The position numbers were made by a program, and so were the translations under genes. Shown piece after piece: positions 8,391 to 16,100 of a DNA stretch of 62,118 nt. How positions within the stretch are numbered: the stretch's first letter is position 1; every line of letters starts with the position of its first letter. The stretch is taken from assembly GCA_009773005.1 (NCBI GenBank), contig WOUT01000011.1, positions 1-62,118 of the forward strand, written 5' to 3'. The notes under the pieces are model-generated. The model was not told where the DNA came from and ran no database searches. It was given only the letters and a program-made list of their open reading frames with translations. The DNA comes from Chloroflexota bacterium (GTDB lineage Bacteria > Chloroflexota > Anaerolineae > Anaerolineales > Anaerolineaceae).

Positions 8391-8744
8391 TTTTCACTTT
8401 TTACAAATATTCCCTTGCTTGTTTTTCTTAATTTGCTGCAACATTATTATTGAAACTAAGGTATAATAACCTAGCAATACTTATTGACATTATCATAGGT
8501 TTATGTGAACTTATTTTGATGCAACAATTTGTTCGGGCAGCAGCTAATCGAATTTCCTCTTTTTATAAGAGGCAGTGTTACAAAAACATTGAGTATTCAA
8601 CAATCCCTGGCCTGGTCGTATTGCCGGGGATTTTACATTAAATTTTGCACTTAATGCTGCATTTTACAGAGAACAACTCACAAATGCGGTTTAATCAGCA
8701 CAATAGTTCTTCTAACGGGGAACAAGAAAGGTTTTTTATAACAA
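8391..8744. other. 354-base gap between dnaA and RNase J
   Basis: AT-rich and without a convincing gene: a 63-codon frame at 8450 lacks a ribosome site and a protein-like composition. The gap holds a TATAAT at 8462-8467 without a well-spaced -35 box, a small hairpin CCTCT/AGAGG near 8555-8575, and a terminator-like hairpin at 8602-8634. It could hold a long RNase J leader or a small RNA. Confidence 0.45.
8602..8634 (+). terminator. terminator-like hairpin in the dnaA-RNase J gap
   Basis: AATCCCTGG (8602-8610) pairs with CCGGGGATT (8624-8632) through nine pairs, including one G-U. The loop has 13 bases and a TTTT run ends the stem. It may end dnaA transcription, end a small RNA, or act as an attenuator for the RNase J gene. 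Confidence 0.5.
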
Positions 8745-10412
8745 ATGAACAAACAAAGCAATAACAACAACTCCCAAAAGGGAGTCCTTAAGATTATTCC
8801 TCTCGGAGGTCTTGGGGAGGTAGGCGCGAACATGATGCTCTACGAGTATGATGACCAGATTTTGGTTGTCGACACTGGGCTTATGTTCCCTGAAAATGAT
8901 ATGCTCGGCATCGACTATATCATTCCAGATATCAGTTATCTGATCGCGCGAAAAAGTAAAGTCAAAGGGATTGTCATCACGCATGGACATGAAGATCATA
9001 CAGGCGCCATTCGGCATGTTTTGGAAGAGATCCAGGCGCCCATTTATGCCACACCATTAACGCGTGGTTTGCTGGAAGTGAAACTGGCTAAGAATGGCAT
9101 GGCTGCGAAGGCCAAGTTCGAAACTATCCATGCAGGCGACAGTAGGAAGATCGGACCATTTACGGTTGATTTTTTCCATGTTTGCCACTCCATCCCGGAT
9201 GCAGTTGGTCTGGGCATTGATTCGCCGGCTGGCTTGGTCGTGCATACCGGTGATTACAAATTCGATCACACGCCAGTAGATAGCTGGCCGACAGACTATG
9301 CCAAGCTTGCAGAATTTCAGCGGCGGGGTGTGATGGCTCTATTGGCTGACTCAACCAATGCTGAACGACCGGGTTGGACTCCTTCGGAACGCGTCATTGA
9401 CGATGGATTCGATAAAGTTTTCAGAGAAGCAAAAGGCCGGGTGGTTGTCGCCAGTTTCGCATCGCTCATTTCACGTATGCAGCAAGTTGCCAATGCAGCC
9501 TCCCGTTACGGGCGGAAAATGGCGTTCGCCGGCACCAGTATGGTGGATAACGCGAAAATCGCAACAAAATTGAATTATCTCAAGTTAAAAGATGATCTGA
9601 TCATAAGCCTCGAAGAAGCGCTGAACATGAAAGACAGCAATGTGGTAATCATGTGCACCGGTTCACAAGGAGAGCCTACATCGATCTTAGGCCGTCTTTC
9701 GATGGGCAGCCACCGCATTTTTGATGTCAAAGAAGGTGATACCATTGTCCTGTCAGCGCACCCCATCCCTGGCAACGAAGAGAGCGTCTCCCGCACGATT
9801 AACCGTCTGCTTGCTCGCGGTGCAAATGTGATCTATGATAGCATCGCCCCTGTGCATGTTTCGGGTCATGCCAGCCAGGAAGAAATGAAGTTGATGATGC
9901 ATTTAACTCAACCCGATTATTTCATTCCAATTCACGGTGAATTACGTCAATTGAAACAGCATGCCAAAATTGCCCATCAGTTGGGCATCCCTGAAGAGAA
10001 TATCTCTGTAATACTGAATGGTCAAAGCGTGGAATTTTCCAACGGAAAAATGCGCAAGGGGGCAAAGATCCCTGTTTCTTACATCTATGTTGATGGGTCC
10101 GGCGTTGGTGATGTCAGTCAGGATGTCATGCATGACCGAGAGATCCTGTCTCAAGAAGGGGTGATGGTGGTAAACATCATCATGGATAAAAACACCGGAA
10201 AACCCATGAAAATGCCTGAAATTATCAGCCGTGGCTTTATCACGATGGATAATACGGATGACATCTTCAATGGTTTACGCGCCAGGGTTTTTGACACGGC
10301 TGCCAAAGCCAATGGTAATATCCAGAAAGATGTTGAGCAGGCGGTAGGGAATTACCTTTACAGTGAAACTCACCGCAGACCAATGGTCTTCGTAAATATC
10401 GTTCGTAACTGA
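8745..10412 (+). CDS. rnj: ribonuclease J
   Basis: A 555-residue metallo-beta-lactamase/beta-CASP ribonuclease with 5'-3' exo- and endonuclease activity in mRNA decay and rRNA maturation. The opening GGLGEVGANMM (21-31) and GIDYIIPD (55-62) are RNase J hallmarks. The zinc motif is H80-G-H82-E-D84-H85. Later motifs are HTGDYKFD, LLADSTNAERPG, the beta-CASP stretch MCTGSQGEP and HVSGHAS followed by PIHGELRQL. The start is the ATG at 8745, with AAGAAAGG about 12 bases upstream. It sits directly downstream of dnaA in the same direction. Confidence 0.95.
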   Translation: MNKQSNNNNSQKGVLKIIPLGGLGEVGANMMLYEYDDQILVVDTGLMFPENDMLGIDYIIPDISYLIARKSKVKGIVITHGHEDHTGAIRHVLEEIQAPIYATPLTRGLLEVKLAKNGMAAKAKFETIHAGDSRKIGPFTVDFFHVCHSIPDAVGLGIDSPAGLVVHTGDYKFDHTPVDSWPTDYAKLAEFQRRGVMALLADSTNAERPGWTPSERVIDDGFDKVFREAKGRVVVASFASLISRMQQVANAASRYGRKMAFAGTSMVDNAKIATKLNYLKLKDDLIISLEEALNMKDSNVVIMCTGSQGEPTSILGRLSMGSHRIFDVKEGDTIVLSAHPIPGNEESVSRTINRLLARGANVIYDSIAPVHVSGHASQEEMKLMMHLTQPDYFIPIHGELRQLKQHAKIAHQLGIPEENISVILNGQSVEFSNGKMRKGAKIPVSYIYVDGSGVGDVSQDVMHDREILSQEGVMVVNIIMDKNTGKPMKMPEIISRGFITMDNTDDIFNGLRARVFDTAAKANGNIQKDVEQAVGNYLYSETHRRPMVFVNIVRN

Positions 10413-10557
10413 GTCTCTAACAAAGCGCTTCAGAACTTGGATTTTTTGTACTCTCTGGATCATCTTCTTTTTGATGATCGTTGCGATCGCGAAAACGCTT
10501 TTTTGATCCAAATTAGTCACTATTTTTACTCTTAACAATTACTTTAAAGAAAGTAAA

Positions 10558-10595
10558 GTCAATTACCCCGTGCCTAGAATCAAGGGGTAATTGAC
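10558..10595 (-). terminator. 12-bp perfect hairpin between convergent genes
   Basis: GTCAATTACCCC (10558-10569) pairs perfectly with GGGGTAATTGAC (10584-10595) around a 14-base loop. On the minus strand it is followed by a T-rich run (TTTACTTTCTTT), so it most likely ends the 10617-11024 gene. It may also stop read-through from RNase J. Confidence 0.6.
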
Positions 10596-10616
10596 CTAGT
10601 CTAATATGGTAACTTA

Positions 10617-11024
10617 TTAGTGATTATTACCTTCTTTTTTTAGCGAGAAAATATTAACTCTCCCGGTGATGAATAGAAATGCGCCTGCAAGGTATGTATA
10701 TATTGGAAAACCCGCAAAAGCCAGAATAAATCTAATTGGGTCAACCCCCGTCCCGAAAAGGACAGGTTGCCCTACAATAAATAAACCAGAAATTAGAAGG
10801 ATGAGGGAAATTGGTTTTGAAAATGAATTCTTCGATAGCTGAACAGACAACCAAATTACCACAGACATAAAGAGAATATTAGCCAAAACAAAAAAAACGG
10901 TTATGGGTACCACATTAATTGGCAGACTAGTGTGTTTTCGAATTACTTCTCTTAATGAATCAAGCCCAATTCCCAGAATAGGTAAGATTACTATACTTGA
11001 ACTGTAGAAAAGTTTTTTCATCAT
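10617..11024 (-). CDS. hypothetical four-helix membrane protein
   Basis: A 135-residue protein with four hydrophobic segments (about 5-22, 40-62, 72-90 and 98-118) and a basic tail. Two adjacent ATGs begin the frame, with GGAG 7-10 bases upstream. No family is recognised and no polar catalytic motif stands out. It is convergent with RNase J and lies next to the decayed transporter, so it may be accessory. Confidence 0.6.
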   Translation of the reverse strand: MMKKLFYSSSIVILPILGIGLDSLREVIRKHTSLPINVVPITVFFVLANILFMSVVIWLSVQLSKNSFSKPISLILLISGLFIVGQPVLFGTGVDPIRFILAFAGFPIYTYLAGAFLFITGRVNIFSLKKEGNNH

Positions 11025-11104
11025 TCCGTCTCCAATACTAGCCCTATTGCGTACTTAACAAGGTTAGAATATTAGGATGAGGTTACATTTTCATCTATAT
11101 AATG

Positions 11105-12093
11105 TTACTCGCAATTACTAAGTTGAGTGCTTCCCTGTCCTACACCAACAATGAACATGAGGAATCCCGCAAAAACCATCCAGTTGTTTACACCAATTGC
11201 CTCAGCCAAACTCATTGCGCTGGTTACAAAAGAGATCGTCTTGCCCAGATTTTCCTGCGGGATGCTTTATTGAATAAAGGCTACATACGGAATATTTCCC
11301 AACATACCAGTCGTCCACATCACGAAAACGATGATACAAAAAACTCAAAAAGCGGTCGCGGGCATGATGCCTCAAATCAATGAACAAACACCGAGTAATA
11401 AAGCAGAAAAAGGGATCATTTCGATCGGCCTTTTCAACCCTCCGGTAAGTCCGATTGCAAGTGTTGAGTGAAGCATCCCCAGCGAAAATAAAGTTTGCAC
11501 GATTCCATTGTGCCAAACGTTTCCATTAAAGTAATTCTTCACCATCAAGGGTAAGAGTGAGCCAAGGGGCATGAAAACAATACTTGTCATAAAAACCGAA
11601 AAAACATTCTCATAAGTAATTTGTTTTCTCTTATCGCACGAATTCCCTGCTTCATATCTTCAATGATCCTTGGCCGTTCACTCTGAATGGCTGTGTTTCG
11701 CGAAATTTTCACCATTGAAAGTAACGATACCGCCAGGATCGCTCCAACAATATCCACAAGCATAATGTATTGCAGGCTCGTTATGCTCATCAGCAGTGCC
11801 CCCAACATGGGACCCGCCATTGCACATACCGAAGACACCATCTGCCCCAATCCACCAGCCTTGGTTAACTCACCCTCAGGAACGAGCTGCGGTATCGCTG
11901 CTTGTAAAGCTGGTTTGTGAAAGGTTTCTCCAAGCGCCATGATAAACAAAATGAAGTAAACAAAAATTAACGAGGGTTTGCCAAAAAAGAATGATATCCC
12001 CAAGATCAAGCTTGCAGCCGCTACGGCTAAATCAGCAATAATCATTATAGTCTTGCGGTTATACAGATCAATCCATACGCCGGCAAAACGGTC
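11105..12093 (-). pseudogene. decayed MFS drug/siderophore-type exporter, 5' end deleted
   Basis: On the minus strand, RFAGVWIDLYNRKTIMI leads into helices typical of MFS_3 (EntS-like) exporters: the FAGVWIDLYNRKT loop, then FHKPALQAAIPQLVPEGEL. The frame breaks near 11600 in a T run, where RMFFRFL is followed by a stop while VFMTSIVFMPL continues in another frame. That second frame then meets three in-frame stops (two TGA, one TAA) before the natural end at 11105. A family loop is also shortened at MSLAEAIGVNNW. Everything before 12093, including the start and roughly the first two helices, is missing. It is certainly non-functional as a full transporter. Confidence 0.85.
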
Positions 12094-12115
12094 TTATCTC
12101 AACTTGGGGTGATAA

Positions 12116-12580
12116 TCCAACAAGGCGGGATACAATCGAGGAACTTTTTATGAGTATTTCCAGGATGTTTACGAAGTGCTGGAGGTTATAGAAAATCTTT
12201 CTTTACCCACATTGGATGAATTGCCCCCACTTACTGATGTAAATACAAATTCGCCCACGTTTATAAATTCTTTTATTGTGCTATATCAGGAGAAATATAA
12301 ATATTACAATCACTTATTAGGGGATAATGGCGATCCGGCCTTTCAGCGTAAACTAAAAAACAGCCTCAAGTCCTCGATTATCCGGGCGTTGGAGATTAAA
12401 GGGAATATCGATCTTGTGGAAATTGATTTTATGCTTGAATACATTCTGTCAGGGATGATTGGCATTTTGATTTACATGTTTCAACAAAAACCTAATTTAC
12501 CCGAAGAAAAGATAGTCTCATTACAATATACCCTGATGCAAGACAATATGGTGAATAAGCTCCAGAAAATGATGAAATAG
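12116..12580 (+). pseudogene. TetR-family regulator lacking most of its DNA-binding domain
   Basis: The open frame after a TAA at 12113 begins SNKAGYNRGTFYEYFQDVYE, which is the recognition helix and helix 4 of a TetR HTH (compare the common AGVNRGTFYxHF). It continues with a complete TetR ligand-binding C-terminal domain of about 135 residues to 12580. The first two helices and the start are absent. It lies head-to-head with the truncated MFS gene, as a TetR regulator would with its target pump. An internal ATG at 12176 could still yield the C-terminal domain alone, but that would not bind DNA. Confidence 0.75.
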
Positions 12581-12779
12581 ATATATATTTTATTTTCCAC
12601 TTAACTTTTATTGTTCCAATTATCAAAATATATGAGCTTATTTCGTTCCATAGTTACCATTGTGGTGTCTTATTGTTGGCAATAATCAGAACAAATGCAC
12701 TCGGTTTCGGGACAAAACCACAAAGGAAAGGTATGTGGTCTTTGAAACACTTAAATTAATATTGCCCAGTGCAATAGAA

Positions 12780-13847
12780 TCAGGGATTTAATCCTAAAAG
12801 GTCATCCGATATACGCCGGTCGATCTTACCCATCGGAAAATTAGTTAATTTTGATATTCCAACCCAGCGAATTTCACTGGTTTCGAGGGCTGAAGGGTCC
12901 GAGCCAGTCAGAGAAGCGTGAAAGGCGTGCAATGTCACTTTGAAGTGGGTATAAGCGTGGCGATACACGCCGAAAAGTGACCCGACGACAACTTCAGCTG
13001 CCAGTTCTTCTCGTATCTCCCGGGCAAGCGCTTGGTCAAAACTCTCCCCAGGTTCGACTTTTCCACCCGGGAATTCCCACATGCCACCCAACAACCCTTT
13101 TGACGGTCGGCGCGCGATTAACACCTGGTTGTTTTGGTGTATGATTGCAGCACAGACGGTGAAGTGCGGAATGGGTGGTTTTTTCATCATTACAGGAAGT
13201 TGTTCTCGCAACCCATGTTTATTCGCTTCACAGAGGGCGTTGACCGGACAGCTTTCGCATTTTGGTGATTTTGGTGTACATACTATAGCGCCCAGATCCA
13301 TCACCGCCTGGTTATAATCCCCGGCTTTACCCTGCGGGAGCAAATCATCAGCCAGTTGCCAGAGTTGTTTTTCGCCATCCGGTGTATTAACTGGCTGGGT
13401 GAAATTAAAAACACGCGCCAGTACTCGTTTTAAGTTACCATCTAGCACCGCTTCGTCAGCTCCAAATGCAATCGAGCTGATTGCTGCGGCAGTATAGCGA
13501 CCAATACCCGGGAGTTCTTTCAATTTCGCGGCTGATGTTGGAAGGTTACCCCTGTTTTTTTCACAAACCAACCTGGCAGCTTTGAGCAGCGTTCTGGCGC
13601 GAGAATAGTAACCCAAGCCTTCCCAAACGTTTAATACCTGTTGTTCATCTGAATTTGCCAGAACCTGAATACTAGGAAATACTTCCATCCAATGCAAGAA
13701 GTACGGAATGACCGTCTCAACCCGGGTTTGTTGCAGCATGATCTCTGAAACCCAAACCGCATAAGCATCAGGATGCCCGCGCCAGGGCAGGCTGCGGGCA
13801 TTGGTTGAATACCAGACTAAAAGAATCCGGCTGAACTCTCGTTTCAT
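12780..13847 (-). CDS. mutY: A/G-specific adenine glycosylase MutY with C-terminal NUDIX domain
   Basis: A 355-residue base-excision glycosylase that removes adenine mispaired with 8-oxoguanine. The helix-hairpin-helix core has the catalytic glutamate E35 (SEIMLQQT), the hairpin LPGIGRYTAAAI (112-123) and the catalytic aspartate D136 (AVLDGNLKRV). Cysteines C190, C197, C200 and C206 have the 6-2-5 spacing of the [4Fe-4S] cluster. The C-terminal domain keeps a full NUDIX box (GGKVEPGES... REIREEL). The ATG at 13847 is preferred over an upstream in-frame start because it lies 7 bases after the stop of the preceding gene and matches the family N-terminus. Confidence 0.93.
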   Translation of the reverse strand: MKREFSRILLVWYSTNARSLPWRGHPDAYAVWVSEIMLQQTRVETVIPYFLHWMEVFPSIQVLANSDEQQVLNVWEGLGYYSRARTLLKAARLVCEKNRGNLPTSAAKLKELPGIGRYTAAAISSIAFGADEAVLDGNLKRVLARVFNFTQPVNTPDGEKQLWQLADDLLPQGKAGDYNQAVMDLGAIVCTPKSPKCESCPVNALCEANKHGLREQLPVMMKKPPIPHFTVCAAIIHQNNQVLIARRPSKGLLGGMWEFPGGKVEPGESFDQALAREIREELAAEVVVGSLFGVYRHAYTHFKVTLHAFHASLTGSDPSALETSEIRWVGISKLTNFPMGKIDRRISDDLLGLNP

Positions 13848-13854
13848 TATTTGA

Positions 13855-14169
13855 TCAGAGCTGGAATCCACTCTTGGCAGGGATGATCTTTTGTTTGTAA
13901 TTATGAACAAATTCCATCAGTTTAAGATTCAATTCATTCCATTCGGATGAACTGATAAGTTGGCGGGCCCGGTTAAAACTGGGCAAAACTGCACCAACCA
14001 GGATCTGGGGCTGCTCGCCGTAGACGGTTGCCCATGCATCCGACAATTCACACCCAAGACGTTGAGCGCCCGGGATAAAATCGCGAATCACGAACTCAAA
14101 ATACTCCTGTTCATGTTCGGGAATAATATCCCAGGTCAAGATCAATTTAACTGGTGAATTTTGTTCCAT
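13855..14169 (-). CDS. small conserved hypothetical protein
   Basis: A 104-residue soluble protein whose ATG overlaps the stop of the MBL-fold gene by one base (TAATG), so translation is probably coupled. The start (PVKLILTWDIIPEHEQEYFEF) followed by a mid-chain strand (PQILVGAVLPSF) and a C-terminal helix suggests a dimeric alpha/beta-barrel (ABM-like) fold. This is inference from secondary structure. No function is assignable. It sits between an MBL-fold protein and mutY in one transcript. Confidence 0.65.
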   Translation of the reverse strand: MEQNSPVKLILTWDIIPEHEQEYFEFVIRDFIPGAQRLGCELSDAWATVYGEQPQILVGAVLPSFNRARQLISSSEWNELNLKLMEFVHNYKQKIIPAKSGFQL

Positions 14170-14837
14170 TACCCGCCGTTATTCCTTTGGTAGTCCAAGA
14201 CGACAACCTTGGTTTCTTCAGGAAGAGAATTTTTATTCTGGATTTTCAAAGAGGGAACTGTATCGACGTGTCCGAGTCCCATCTCTTTTAAGAATTTTGA
14301 TAAAGGTTCCAATGGAACGGCTGTCACGCCGGACGCCGGGGTGGCATAGTGCATCGGGATGACGATATTCGGCTCAAGCAGACTGATCACTTCAGTCGCT
14401 TTGATCGCATTCAACCCACCTCCAGACCCGACGGGGACTAATGCCACGTGCACTGGACCAAAATCTTCCACCTCAGCCTGGGTAGGCACGCGGTTCAAAT
14501 CACCAAGGTGAAGAACCGTAGTACCGTTAAAATCAAATAAAAATAAGGTATTACGCGGTTCTTCAGCGCTTTTTTTGGTATGACCGTTGGAATGGATGCC
14601 GGTAATGAAAACGCCGCCGATCTCAAACTCACCTGGTCCGTCAATCAGGTATGATTCGCCTTTTACTGCGGACAAGAAATTGTGCCCGGGAGTATTGTGA
14701 CTGATGGTGACAATGTCGGATTTTAGTTTTAAAGGTTCGTAACCGACCTGTTTATGATCATAAGGATCGGTCACGACAGTCGCCAAGCCGCGCTCTGTCA
14801 GTCTGAAGCAAGAATGCCCGTACCACGTAATTTCCAT
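14169..14837 (-). CDS. MBL-fold protein with an atypical metal motif
   Basis: A 222-residue metallo-beta-lactamase-fold protein of the UlaG/Lactamase_B_3 type. Conserved outer elements are present: WYGHSCFR (5-12), DGPGEFEIGG near 68, HLGDLNR near 110, and PMHYATP near 160. The core HxHxDH motif is replaced by SHNTPGHN (46-53), so two of the usual metal ligands are changed. Hydrolysis of a lactone or phosphodiester cannot be assumed. It is the first gene of a probable three-gene unit with the 104-residue protein and mutY, which may tie it to DNA or nucleotide repair. Confidence 0.75.
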   Translation of the reverse strand: MEITWYGHSCFRLTERGLATVVTDPYDHKQVGYEPLKLKSDIVTISHNTPGHNFLSAVKGESYLIDGPGEFEIGGVFITGIHSNGHTKKSAEEPRNTLFLFDFNGTTVLHLGDLNRVPTQAEVEDFGPVHVALVPVGSGGGLNAIKATEVISLLEPNIVIPMHYATPASGVTAVPLEPLSKFLKEMGLGHVDTVPSLKIQNKNSLPEETKVVVLDYQRNNGG

Positions 14838-14929
14838 GCAGCCTCCGTAATCTGGTTAGATTATACCTTAAAGCCGTCATCCTCAAATTGAAGCCTCTGT
14901 TTTACCAAAAGGGATGTTACCATAAGGGA

Positions 14930-14958
14930 TTGACAGCGGTTTAATCTATGGCTATCAT
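14930..14958 (+). promoter_or_regulatory. promoter of the membrane zinc-ribbon gene
   Basis: TTGACA (14930-14935), a 17-base spacer and TATCAT (14953-14958). It gives a leader of about 50 bases to the ATG at 15018. Confidence 0.65.
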
Positions 14959-15017
14959 TTCAGCGTTATTGTAGCGCTTGCGCATATCTCAAATACTCAC
15001 GAAGAATTGGAATTCTA

Positions 15018-15434
15018 ATGATGTTGATTATTATTGGCAGTTCTTTTTTATTCATTCTTGCACTTTTCTTGATTGTCCTCTTTTATTATCCTGGCAAACC
15101 CTGTCCGTGCTGCGGGCATCACCTACCGAAATTTCGCCCCTCCCAAGGTGAACGTGAACGGATATACGGCGGTTGGACCTGTCCCAAGTGCAATTGTGAA
15201 ATAGATACCTTAGGGAATATCATTAAAAGGGCTGAAGAAAAGGTCGCCGACCGTCTTAATGATGATCAGCGTGAGCAGACGATTTCTCAGATCATTGAAA
15301 AATTCTCCAGTTTTTCGACCAATGAACTTGTGGAAATATTCGATCAAAACAACCGTCGCGATTGGACGGATGAATCTCTGGAGGCGATACGAAGACTATT
15401 GATCAGCCGTGGCGAAAAAACACCTGAACAATAA
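15018..15434 (+). CDS. membrane-anchored zinc-ribbon protein
   Basis: A 138-residue protein with one N-terminal transmembrane helix (about 3-24), then a zinc ribbon built from C29/C32 and C55/C58, with extra cysteines at 31 and 60. A charged helical domain to residue 138 follows. The C-terminal part has two repeats of a FSTNELVEIF / WTDESLEAIR type. No named family is recognised. The short spacing to the next gene (33 bases) suggests co-transcription with the Yip1-like protein. Confidence 0.65.
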   Translation: MMLIIIGSSFLFILALFLIVLFYYPGKPCPCCGHHLPKFRPSQGERERIYGGWTCPKCNCEIDTLGNIIKRAEEKVADRLNDDQREQTISQIIEKFSSFSTNELVEIFDQNNRRDWTDESLEAIRRLLISRGEKTPEQ

Positions 15435-15467
15435 AAAAATAATCACACAGAATGTTATTAAAGAGTT

Positions 15468-16061
15468 TTGGAGAATCGATTAACTATAAATGAATCGTCA
15501 TCCGGGTCCGGATGGTTTTCAATACTAATGTTCCATCCAGTTGAATATTTTCGATCAACTCGAATAAAGTTTGACCATGGATTGGTCCTTGTTTTAGCTC
15601 TAATCGCCGCCACTTTTTTACAGAAATTATTATTTTCTCTGGAAAATACGTCAATAAAATTGATAGAAGACAACATACTCGCTGCCGTGACAAATAGTGT
15701 GTTAACCTGGTTCGTTCTAACTTTATTCTTCTTGGCAATTGTGTCATCGTTTCGGGTCAAGGTCAATATATGGCAATTAGCAGGGGCAGTGGGTGCAGCA
15801 AGTTTACCCCTGGTTATTGCCAATTTTCTGTCATGTCTGGCTTTGTTATTTTACTATTGGGGTGCACCACAAACCTCAACCGCATCCTGGACTCTATCAT
15901 TTAACATCCTGGGTTGGATCGGAATGGCATTTGGATGGCCGGGTTACTATTCTTATCTTGTTTTATCTGAGCATGGAAGAGTACCGAAGAAGTGGGCGCT
16001 AACTATCTCAGCGGGCACATTCATTTTACTTTTACTTGGATATTGGCTCCCAGCCCTTTGA
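15468..16061 (+). CDS. Yip1-like multi-pass membrane protein
   Basis: A 197-residue protein with a short soluble start, a PVEYFRS segment typical of Yip1/YIPF proteins near 24-30, and five hydrophobic helices. The frame opens at a TTG (15468) preceded by AAAGAG. No ATG is available before residue 21, so TTG is the likely start. Bacterial Yip1-domain proteins have no established role. Its partner appears to be the zinc-ribbon membrane protein 33 bases upstream. Confidence 0.65.
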   Translation: MENRLTINESSSGSGWFSILMFHPVEYFRSTRIKFDHGLVLVLALIAATFLQKLLFSLENTSIKLIEDNILAAVTNSVLTWFVLTLFFLAIVSSFRVKVNIWQLAGAVGAASLPLVIANFLSCLALLFYYWGAPQTSTASWTLSFNILGWIGMAFGWPGYYSYLVLSEHGRVPKKWALTISAGTFILLLLGYWLPAL

Positions 16062-16100
16062 TTTTATGCAAACACCTAGGCATCATTTCGCTGCAACAAA

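Noticed and set aside
8450-8641. 63-codon frame between dnaA and RNase J
   Set aside because: No ribosome site, and its end lies inside the terminator-like hairpin.
6528-8744. oriC next to dnaA
   Set aside because: No cluster of DnaA boxes or AT-rich 13-mers was found on either side.
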